From positions 1-22,321 of the forward strand of contig CAKZZD010000023.1 in assembly GCA_937886715.1 (NCBI GenBank): a stretch of DNA of 22,321 nt, given 5' to 3'. The notes beneath the pieces are model-generated. The model had not been told where the DNA came from and did no database searches. It saw nothing but the letters and a program-made list of their open reading frames with translations. Shown piece by piece: positions 8,684 through 14,080 of the stretch (its first letter is position 1; every line of letters begins with the position of its first letter). A program made the translations under genes and the position numbers. This DNA comes from an uncultured Bacteroidales bacterium. Lineage in GTDB: Bacteria; Bacteroidota; Bacteroidia; Bacteroidales; P3.

Positions 8684-8722
8684 ATAATCCTACTCCATAA
8701 TCCTACTCCATAATCCTACTCC
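8684..8722. repeat. Three perfect tandem copies of a 13-bp unit
   Basis: The unit ATAATCCTACTCC occurs three times head-to-tail (8684-8696, 8697-8709, 8710-8722) without a mismatch. It lies at the border between the pth promoter region and the pyrimidine-rich stretch. A unit of 13 bp in non-coding DNA is prone to slippage. Confidence 0.97.
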
Positions 8723-9178
8723 TTCCCACCGCTCTCCCCACCCCATCCTCCTGCCCCCCCTCCCAAGCTTGCCATTCCTCCAGCCCCCAATCCTCCCCAT
8801 CATTCCCCTTCCCCTTGCCCCATAACGATCGGCCATCATCCTCACTTATCATCCTCATTCCCACCCCTTTGCATCCGTTCTCCTCCGCTCTTCTCCACCT
8901 CCCTCTCTGCACATTTTTTCGCATTGCCCAACCATTTGATTCCCAGCATATTCCCCCGACCCCCTCCAACCCCCCTCCAACCCCTCCCCAACCTCTCCTG
9001 CCTGTCCTCCTTGTCATGGACTTGATTTGCTGCTTGTTACCGCCCTCATGCCCCCTTCTTGCCTTCTTCCTCCCCACCTCCTTCCCTCCTCCTTCTTACC
9101 TCTTACATCTTACTTCTGCCCTCTTCAATTCTTCCCCCCTTTTTTCCAATCTCCCCCTCCCATGTTCAGGAAAATGTG
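8723..9178. other. Gene-free, strongly pyrimidine-biased spacer
   Basis: About 450 nt in which the plus strand is overwhelmingly C and T, with runs such as CCCCCCC, CCCCCTCC and TTCCCCCC. The minus strand is correspondingly purine-rich. Open frames here give low-complexity Gly/Arg or Pro/Ser/Leu sequence without any family feature, so I do not call a gene. I see no tRNA, no terminator and no inverted repeat of note. Long homopurine-homopyrimidine DNA can adopt triplex structures, but that is only a possibility here. Confidence 0.8.
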
Positions 9179-9186
9179 TATATTTG
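9179..9186 (+). promoter_or_regulatory. Bacteroidota -7 promoter box for trpS
   Basis: TATATTTG matches TAnnTTTG and lies 24 nt upstream of the trpS ATG, a usual leader length. The -33 region is inside the pyrimidine-rich stretch and has no TTTG. Confidence 0.65.
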
Positions 9187-9210
9187 CATTGTTAAATTAT
9201 CTATTCATTT

Positions 9211-10209
9211 ATGCCTAAAGATATAGTTTGTAGCGGGATACGTCCCACGGGCAACTTGCACCTCGGCAACTACTGCGGTGCCCTGAAAAATTTTGTGAAA
9301 ATGCAGGACGAGTACGACTGCTATTTTTTCATTGCCGACTATCATTCCCTGACCACTCACCCCACTCCCGACAATCTCTACCAGAATGCACGCCAGATCC
9401 TTATCCAGTACCTGGCTGCCGGCCTGGATCCCGAGCGCGCCACTATCTATTTCCAGAGCGACCTTCCCGAGACCATCGAGCTCTATCTCTTCTTCAATAT
9501 GAATGCCTACCTTGGCGAGCTCGAGCGCGTCACCTCTTTCAAGGACAAGGTCCGTCAGAACCCCAATAATGTCAATGCCGGACTTCTGACCTATCCCACC
9601 CTGATGGCTGCCGACATCCTTATCCATAAGGCCACCAAGGTCCCCGTCGGAAAGGATCAGGAGCAGCATCTCGAAATGACGCGCACCTTCGCACAGCGCT
9701 TCAACAATATGTACGGTGCTGAGGTCTTTCCTCTGCCCCAGGCTTTCAATTTCGGCACCGACTTGGTCAAAATCCCTGCCCTCAACGGCACAGGCAAGAT
9801 GGGCAAGTCCGAAGGCGAGGCTAGCACCATCTTCCTCACCGACGAGCCCTCTGTGATCCGCAAGAAAATCATGAAGGCCAAAAGCGACAGTGGCCCCACC
9901 ATGATGAATCAGCCCAAGCCCGAGGAAATTGAGAATCTCTTCGCCCTGATGCGCGTGGTCTCCTCAAAGGACACAGTCGACTATTTTGACGATCTCTACA
10001 ACCGCTGCCAGATCCGCTATGGCGATATGAAAAAACAATTGGCCGAAGACATGGTCGTTTTCATCGAGCCGTTGCGTCAGCGCATATTGGAGATCGGCTC
10101 CGACGATCTCGCCCTGCGACGCATCATCGACCTTGGTAAAGAAAAGGCTCGTGTCAGTGCTGCCGCCACCATCCACGAGGTGCGTCATGTGATCGGCTAT
10201 CGCAACTGA
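9211..10209 (+). CDS. trpS: Tryptophanyl-tRNA synthetase
   Basis: TrpS charges tRNA-Trp with tryptophan using ATP. The 332-residue length is normal for a bacterial class Ic enzyme. The HIGH-type signature is HLGN at residues 17-20, preceded by SGIRPTGNLHLG. The KMSKS loop is KMGKS at 196-200. The region between holds the family sequences FFIADYHSLT, MAADIL and VPVGKDQ-QHLEM that form the active site and dimer interface. It stands alone on the plus strand between a gene-free spacer and a terminator. Its codons are C-ending rich like the neighbouring housekeeping genes. Confidence 0.97.
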   Translation: MPKDIVCSGIRPTGNLHLGNYCGALKNFVKMQDEYDCYFFIADYHSLTTHPTPDNLYQNARQILIQYLAAGLDPERATIYFQSDLPETIELYLFFNMNAYLGELERVTSFKDKVRQNPNNVNAGLLTYPTLMAADILIHKATKVPVGKDQEQHLEMTRTFAQRFNNMYGAEVFPLPQAFNFGTDLVKIPALNGTGKMGKSEGEASTIFLTDEPSVIRKKIMKAKSDSGPTMMNQPKPEEIENLFALMRVVSSKDTVDYFDDLYNRCQIRYGDMKKQLAEDMVVFIEPLRQRILEIGSDDLALRRIIDLGKEKARVSAAATIHEVRHVIGYRN

Positions 10210-10229
10210 CACCCTTGACATAATCGTAC

Positions 10230-10263
10230 AAAAAAAAGCCGCCCGATAGGGTGGCTCTTTTTT
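10230..10263. terminator. Bidirectional intrinsic terminator between trpS and the small lipoprotein gene
   Basis: An 8-bp stem, AGCCGCCC with GGGTGGCT (one G-T pair, GATA loop, 10237-10256), is flanked by an A-run on the left and a T-run on the right. Both converging transcripts would therefore end in a U-tract. Confidence 0.88.
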
Positions 10264-10282
10264 GTTCTTCTTTGAGAATAAC

Positions 10283-10477
10283 TTATTCGGCAACAACCTC
10301 TTCGACGGCGTTCTCGACGGTAGCGACAGTGCTGTCGGCAACCTCTTCGACGGTCTCCTCGACGACGTTCTCGATAGCAACGGTGTCGACGGTTTCCTCA
10401 GTGGCCTGATTGTTGTTGCAAGCTGCGAAGCCGAACATACCGGCAACAGCCATAACAAAGAATACTTTTTTCATCAT
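10283..10477 (-). CDS. Small Val/Glu-rich lipoprotein
   Basis: The 64-residue product has a lipoprotein signal (MKKVFFVMAVAGMFGFAAC, Cys at about residue 20). The mature part of about 45 residues consists almost only of Val, Glu, Ala, Thr, Asn and Asp in an irregular repeat of the type VEE-V-E/A (ENVVEETVEEVADSTVATVENAVEEVV). This would be acidic and could form an amphipathic helix. I recognise no named family, though small acidic lipoproteins of this kind are common in Bacteroidales. Translation may start at either of two adjacent ATGs (10477 or 10474). It has its own promoter and faces trpS across a shared terminator, so it is monocistronic. Confidence 0.75.
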   Translation of the reverse strand: MMKKVFFVMAVAGMFGFAACNNNQATEETVDTVAIENVVEETVEEVADSTVATVENAVEEVVAE

Positions 10478-10533
10478 CTTTAATTTTTAAAAATTTATTG
10501 TTTGTATTACTTTTTCCTTTGTAATTCGGGTTG

Positions 10534-10541
10534 CAAAAGTA
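10534..10541 (-). promoter_or_regulatory. -7 promoter box for the small lipoprotein gene
   Basis: The minus strand reads TACTTTTG (TAnnTTTG). It lies 56 nt upstream of the start codon, leaving an AT-rich leader of about 50 nt. Confidence 0.65.
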
Positions 10542-10611
10542 CTACATATTTTCTAAAGTGTTAAAAAATGAATTCATAACAATTCCTAAAAAAATCATAA
10601 CTCACTGATTT

Positions 10612-10670
10612 ACAAAAATTCCAACAAAGGAGTCTTTCGACATATTTCCCTTGTTGGAATTGTTTTTTTT
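10612..10670. terminator. Long structured terminator after rnfA
   Basis: An 11-bp perfect stem (10617-10627 with 10651-10661, AATTCCAACAA/TTGTTGGAATT) is followed by T-tracts on both strands (five T on the minus strand, eight on the plus). Read on the minus strand, the stem continues through AAGGGA/TCCTTT with one G-U pair. After a five-nucleotide bulge it closes as GTC-GAAA-GAC, a GNRA tetraloop. It ends the rnfA transcript before the lipoprotein promoter. Confidence 0.85.
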
Positions 10671-10698
10671 ATTCTACAGATAGTCGTGGAAGGCTCTT

Positions 10699-11286
10699 TT
10701 ATGGCAGCGGAACCAGTCCGTTGAACCCCATAAAGGCCATTGCCAATATGCCGGCAGTCACCAGTGCAATAGGCACTCCTTTCATCCCTTTGGGCACCCC
10801 TGTGAGGTCTAGCTGTTCGCGGATTCCGGCGAAAATCACAAGGGCGAGGGCGAAGCCCACAGCAATGCTGGCCGAATACACCACGCTCTCAAGGAAATTC
10901 ATATTCTTCTGGATCACCAGTATGGCCACACCCAGTACGGCGCAGTTGGTGGTGATCAGCGGAAGAAACACGCCAAGCGCCTGATAGAGCGACGGCGCAA
11001 TCTTTTTCAGCACTATCTCCACCATCTGCACCAATCCTGCAATCACCAGGATATATGCAATCGTCTGGAGGTATTCAAGATGCAGCGGCACCAGCACATA
11101 CTGCATGATCAGATAGGTCACCATGGTGGCCAGCAGCATCACAAACAGCACGGCACCGCCCATACCTAGCGAGCTCTTCACGTCCTTGCTCACGCCCAAG
11201 AACGGGCAAATGCCAAGGAACTGTGCCAGCACCACATTGTTTACGAAAATGGCCCCTATGATCAGGGCGGGTATTGTGATTCCCAT
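10699..11286 (-). CDS. rnfA: RnfA, membrane subunit of the Rnf ion-translocating complex
   Basis: RnfA is an integral-membrane core subunit of the ferredoxin:NAD+ oxidoreductase Rnf, which couples electron transfer to Na+ or H+ export. The 195-residue protein has six hydrophobic helices and the family signatures NNVVLAQFLGICPFLGVSK (about residues 16-34) and TTNCAVLG (about 112-119), whose Cys residues belong to the intramembrane iron-sulfur region shared by RnfA/RnfE and NqrD/NqrE. The NN and CPF forms fit RnfA better than NqrE. What is unusual is context: no rnfB, C, D, G or E adjoins it. It has a near-perfect own promoter and terminator, so it is transcribed alone. Confidence 0.88.
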   Translation of the reverse strand: MGITIPALIIGAIFVNNVVLAQFLGICPFLGVSKDVKSSLGMGGAVLFVMLLATMVTYLIMQYVLVPLHLEYLQTIAYILVIAGLVQMVEIVLKKIAPSLYQALGVFLPLITTNCAVLGVAILVIQKNMNFLESVVYSASIAVGFALALVIFAGIREQLDLTGVPKGMKGVPIALVTAGILAMAFMGFNGLVPLP

Positions 11287-11314
11287 ATTCGTTTTGTCTT
11301 TATCGTTCGGACTG

Positions 11315-11345
11315 CAAAATTACAACCTTTTTTTGTATTGGCAAA
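11315..11345 (-). promoter_or_regulatory. Full-consensus Bacteroidota promoter of rnfA
   Basis: On the minus strand TTTG (11345-11342) is followed by exactly 19 nt and then TAATTTTG (11322-11315), a complete match to the TTTG-N19-TAnnTTTG consensus. The start codon is 29 nt downstream of the box. A 6-bp GCAAAA/TTTTGC dyad overlaps the -33 element. Confidence 0.85.
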
Positions 11346-11364
11346 ATTATTTTTGCTCCGGCGG

Positions 11365-13137
11365 CTATTCCACCCAGCCGAGCACGTCGCCTTTCTTCAC
11401 CATTTTCCCTTGTTGTGCGCATGTGTCCACCACTTTGCCGCCCTTTGTGGCAACCACGGGCATGATGGCGTATGAGGCCTCGATGTGGGCTATGGCGGTG
11501 CCTTCTTTCACGTCCGTTCCCGGTGCGGGAGGCGTCGACTGGTCGTTGAAATTCATCTCCCAGAGCAGCCGGCCTGTAGCCGACGCAACAATGGGTGTGG
11601 CGTTGGGGTGTTTCTGGCTGATGTAGTTGAGCGCTGCACCCTCGCCGCCTTCCGTCGCCGCCTTGGGCGCATTCTTTTCGGCTCGCAATTGTGCCACCTC
11701 TTTGTTGAAACGCTCTTTGGCCACACCGCTCTTGTAGTCGCGGTATTGGCGGTCGTGCATGGCCAGCTCGAACAGCTCCTCGTCGTCTTCTCCGCGGTCC
11801 CAGCCGTTCTCTTCCATCTCTTTGATGTATTCAGGCAGCGCGTCGGGATAGGCATCCTGAGGCACTCCTTCATAGAACTCCATCCCCTGTTTCTTGGCAA
11901 GCTCCACAATCTCCGGAGCCAGCGGCCCGGGCAGTTTGCCCGCGCGGCCCAAGATCATGCTCCAGCTGTCTTTGTCTATCTGGCTGAATCTCGGCTTCCC
12001 CTGGGCCATGGCCAGCAGGTTCATCACGGCGATATTCTTGGTGTATTGGCTGAAGGGCGTGACCAGCGGAGGATAGCCCAGCATGGGCCAAATGTGCTCC
12101 ACCTCCTGGAACAGCTGCACCGTCAACTCCTCAAAGCTCACCTCCGGCTTGCCGCTCTTCTTGAGGGCCATGTTGATGGCGCCATGCACTCCGCGCAGGT
12201 CCGACATCATCGACCCCATCATGCCGCCGGGCAGTCCGCAGCCCACAAGCAGCGACGAACTGATGCGGTTCGAAGGGTTGATATACAGGCCCAGAAAATC
12301 GTCCATGAACTCCTGCGTCAGCTTGCGCGCCTCCATATAGGCATCCATGTTGATGTCTTTCACCAGGAATCCGGCATCTTTCAGCATGGCCTGCACGCTG
12401 ATCACGTCAGGATGCACCATACCCCACGACAGCGGCTCCATGGCACAGTCAATCACGTCGGCTCCTGCCTCCGCCACCATCAGCGTCGAGGCCATCGACA
12501 GGCCCGGACCGGTGTGTCCGTGATACTGCACCTTGATATGCGGATATTTCGTCTTGATCTCTTTCACCAGATGTCCCAGGGTGGCGGGGCGGCCCACGCC
12601 GGCCATGTCTTTCAGCGCTATCTCGTCGGCTCCGAATTCGACCAGCTTGTCCACAATGCCCATGTAGTATTCCACCGTGTGCACCGGCGAGTGGGTGATC
12701 GACAGCGCAGCCTGGCTGATCATGCCGGCCTCTTTGGCATATTTCACCGAAAGCTCCAGGTTCCGGGGATCATTCAGTCCGCAGAACGAGCGCATAATGT
12801 CCACGCCCTGGGCCTTTTTCACCTTGGCCATCAGCTGGCGCACATCTTTCGGCACCCCGTACATACGCAATCCGTTCAGGGCACGCTCCAGCATATGGGT
12901 CTGGATGCCTGCCTTGTTGAAGGGCTTGGTCCATGCGCGAACGGCCTTGTTGGGATTCTCCCCATACATCAGGTTCACCTGCTCAAAGGCTCCGCCATTG
13001 GTCTCGATGCGGTCAAAGCAGCCCATGTCGACTATCACGGGGGCTATCCGTTCCAATTGGTCCACACGCGGTTGATATTTGCCCGACGACTGCCACATGT
13101 CACGGTATACTAGACTGAATGTCACCTCTTTCTTCAT
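11365..13137 (-). CDS. Oxaloacetate decarboxylase alpha / pyruvate carboxylase subunit B-like carboxyltransferase
   Basis: I use the ATG at 13137 (590 residues, MKKEVTFSLVYRDMWQ); a longer frame upstream runs through the promoter and is not coding. Residues 1-300 form the carboxyltransferase TIM barrel, with the metal Asp in RDMWQS (12-17), the carbamylated Lys in LKDMAG (K176), and the metal His pair in YHGH (H206, H208). A conserved carboxylase domain follows (about 300-480). The C-terminus (about 520-590) is a biotinyl/lipoyl-type barrel. At the place of the EAMKM biotin site the sequence is EASYA, so the lysine is replaced by Tyr556 and self-biotinylation is not possible. It may use a separate biotin carrier protein. 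RDxHQS, usual in this family, has Trp for His here. Its physiological acceptor is not certain. Confidence 0.85.
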   Translation of the reverse strand: MKKEVTFSLVYRDMWQSSGKYQPRVDQLERIAPVIVDMGCFDRIETNGGAFEQVNLMYGENPNKAVRAWTKPFNKAGIQTHMLERALNGLRMYGVPKDVRQLMAKVKKAQGVDIMRSFCGLNDPRNLELSVKYAKEAGMISQAALSITHSPVHTVEYYMGIVDKLVEFGADEIALKDMAGVGRPATLGHLVKEIKTKYPHIKVQYHGHTGPGLSMASTLMVAEAGADVIDCAMEPLSWGMVHPDVISVQAMLKDAGFLVKDINMDAYMEARKLTQEFMDDFLGLYINPSNRISSSLLVGCGLPGGMMGSMMSDLRGVHGAINMALKKSGKPEVSFEELTVQLFQEVEHIWPMLGYPPLVTPFSQYTKNIAVMNLLAMAQGKPRFSQIDKDSWSMILGRAGKLPGPLAPEIVELAKKQGMEFYEGVPQDAYPDALPEYIKEMEENGWDRGEDDEELFELAMHDRQYRDYKSGVAKERFNKEVAQLRAEKNAPKAATEGGEGAALNYISQKHPNATPIVASATGRLLWEMNFNDQSTPPAPGTDVKEGTAIAHIEASYAIMPVVATKGGKVVDTCAQQGKMVKKGDVLGWVE

Positions 13138-13193
13138 GGTCAAATGCTTGATATTATATATATTATCGTTTGTTTTTCTTCTTGCGTGAGCTG

Positions 13194-13201
13194 CAAATAT
13201 A
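13194..13201 (-). promoter_or_regulatory. -7 promoter box for the carboxyltransferase gene
   Basis: The minus strand reads TATATTTG (TAnnTTTG), 57 nt upstream of the ATG at 13137. This supports that start over the longer frame, whose first codons lie upstream of this box. No clear TTTG -33 element is seen. Confidence 0.65.
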
Positions 13202-13372
13202 CAAAAAATTACGCAACCCGCACCCCTCTTTGCGAAAAATCTTTTTTCCCTCCGCTCCTTCCCCTCTCCAACGCTTCTCCCGCACCGAAATGTTAAATTT
13301 TTATCCTGGCGCAATATTTTCTCCAGCCTCGAGTTATTAATGGTGATTATTGTTCAACAAATAAAGGCGCGT

Positions 13373-13534
13373 ATGATGCAGGAATATGATTTTCTAGGAG
13401 CAGACACATTTTCTGCCACTGCAAGCACAAGCATACAGCCGTCGGAGCAGGTGCTCCAAAACATCTTGAGTTTCGCCCGCAGCTACCAGTATGTCAACGC
13501 CGAGGGCTTGCAAATCAAGATTTTCCTCAACTGA
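13373..13534 (+). CDS. Small hypothetical protein (53 aa)
   Basis: The frame begins with tandem ATGs at 13373 and 13376 and encodes 53 residues (MMQEYDFLGADTFSATAS... ending in QIKIFLN). The middle (QPSEQVLQNILSFARSYQYV) would form one amphipathic helix. It has no signal peptide or membrane segment. From memory, similar short proteins with an EYDFLGADTFSATAS start and a QPSEQ-L-NIL-FAR core occur in other Bacteroidales, but this is not something the sequence alone shows. A strong terminator follows 26 nt after the stop, consistent with a transcribed gene. I find no good TAnnTTTG box upstream. Function unknown. Confidence 0.6.
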   Translation: MMQEYDFLGADTFSATASTSIQPSEQVLQNILSFARSYQYVNAEGLQIKIFLN

Positions 13535-13559
13535 ATGTTGAGGGCCAACCAAACAAAAG

Positions 13560-13605
13560 AGAGAGAGGGTGTTCTGCCGTGAGGCACGGCACCCTCTCTC
13601 TTTTT
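13560..13605. terminator. Compound terminator between the small gene and tRNA-Arg
   Basis: The outer stem AGAGAGAGGG/CCCTCTCTCT (13560-13569 with 13592-13601) encloses a second hairpin TGCCGTG-AGG-CACGGCA. The plus strand continues as TTTTT; the minus strand continues as TTTTGTTT. It can end transcription of the small gene and of the tRNA-Arg unit. It directly abuts the 3' end of tRNA-Arg. Confidence 0.88.
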
Positions 13606-13681
13606 GGTGACCCTGCTGCGATTCGAACGCAGGACCTACTGCTTAGAAGGCAGTTGCTCTATCCAGCTGAGCTACGGGGCC
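13605..13681 (-). tRNA. tRNA-Arg (anticodon TCT)
   Basis: A 77-nt cloverleaf including an encoded CCA. The anticodon stem-loop is ACTGC-CTTCTAA-GCAGT, the T-arm is CTGCG-TTCGAAT-CGCAG, and the D-arm is GCTC/GAGC. The acceptor stem GGCCCCG/CAGGGTC has one C-A mismatch at the sixth pair and a G-T at the second. It is the last of three minus-strand tRNA genes. Confidence 0.95.
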
Positions 13682-13726
13682 ATCGGTTCTTTCACCGTCT
13701 TTTCATCATTTCATGCTTCTTTGATG

Positions 13727-13801
13727 TCGGGGCACCCAGATTCGAACTGGGGATCTCCTGCTCCCAAAGCAGGCGCGATAACCGGGCTTCGCTATGCCCC
13801 G
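13727..13801 (-). tRNA. tRNA-Pro (anticodon TGG)
   Basis: A 75-nt cloverleaf without encoded CCA (the sequence after the discriminator A is CAT). Acceptor CGGGGCA/TGCCCCG, anticodon arm CCTGC-TTTGGGA-GCAGG and T-arm CCCAG-TTCGAAT-CTGGG are all perfect. It starts 21 nt after the hairpin that follows tRNA-Ser. Confidence 0.96.
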
Positions 13802-13818
13802 CGGCATTGTCCCTTATC

Positions 13819-13849
13819 AAAAAAAAGACGCCCCTCTTGAGCGTCTTTT
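13819..13849 (-). terminator. Terminator-like hairpin between tRNA-Ser and tRNA-Pro
   Basis: On the minus strand AAAAGACGC (13849-13841) pairs with GCGTCTTTT (13831-13823) and is followed by more T. The first A of the stem is the last base of the tRNA-Ser CCA end. It looks like a standard intrinsic terminator. Confidence 0.8.
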
Positions 13850-13939
13850 GGCGGAGAAGGGGGGATTCGAACCCCCGGTACCCTAATCGAGTACGACAGT
13901 TTAGCAAACTGTTGGTTTCAGCCACTCACCCACCTCTCC
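13849..13939 (-). tRNA. tRNA-Ser (anticodon GCT)
   Basis: A 91-nt class II tRNA with encoded CCA. The anticodon arm is ACAGT-TTGCTAA-ACTGT, and a long variable arm (GTACTC/GGGTAC) precedes the T-arm CGGGGG-TTCGAAT-CCCCCC. The acceptor is GGAGAGG/CTTCTCC with discriminator G, as in tRNA-Ser. Confidence 0.96.
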
Positions 13940-13955
13940 GTGTGTCTGTTTGACT

Positions 13956-13992
13956 AAAAAAACACCGCTTTTTCTATCTCTCAAAAGCGGTG
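13956..13992 (-). terminator. Intrinsic terminator downstream of the ion-channel operon
   Basis: On the minus strand CACCGCTTTT (13992-13983) and AAAAGCGGTG (13972-13963) form a perfect 10-bp stem with a 10-nt loop, followed by seven T. Its left arm begins at the base directly after the tRNA-Ser -7 box. Confidence 0.88.
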
Positions 13993-14023
13993 CAAAAGTA
14001 CAAACTTTTTTCCAACTGGCAAA
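13993..14023 (-). promoter_or_regulatory. Full-consensus promoter of tRNA-Ser
   Basis: On the minus strand TTTG (14023-14020) is followed by exactly 19 nt and TACTTTTG (14000-13993). Initiation a few bases downstream would fall inside the left arm of the adjoining terminator hairpin. The tRNA 5' end is about 50 nt away. Confidence 0.8.
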
Positions 14024-14080
14024 ATTTTTTTTATCCAGCACTGCATTTATATATCCCGATTCTCCTCTGTTGTTCTTGAT

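Noticed and set aside
8703..9077. Minus-strand open frame of 124 codons rich in Gly, Arg and Trp
   Set aside because: It is the purine-rich complement of a low-complexity pyrimidine tract, with no domain pattern and no promoter.
11485..13113. Plus-strand open frame of 542 codons opposite the carboxyltransferase gene
   Set aside because: It is a shadow frame rich in His/Gln/Arg, caused by codon bias on the coding strand; no motif or promoter.
13138..13314. Upstream extension of the carboxyltransferase frame by 59 codons
   Set aside because: The extension covers the promoter box and an AT-rich leader; the family starts at MKKEVTFSLVYRD.
13605..13939. tRNA cluster as an attachment site for an integrated element
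   Set aside because: I found no repeated tRNA 3' end, integrase or recombinase gene in the window.
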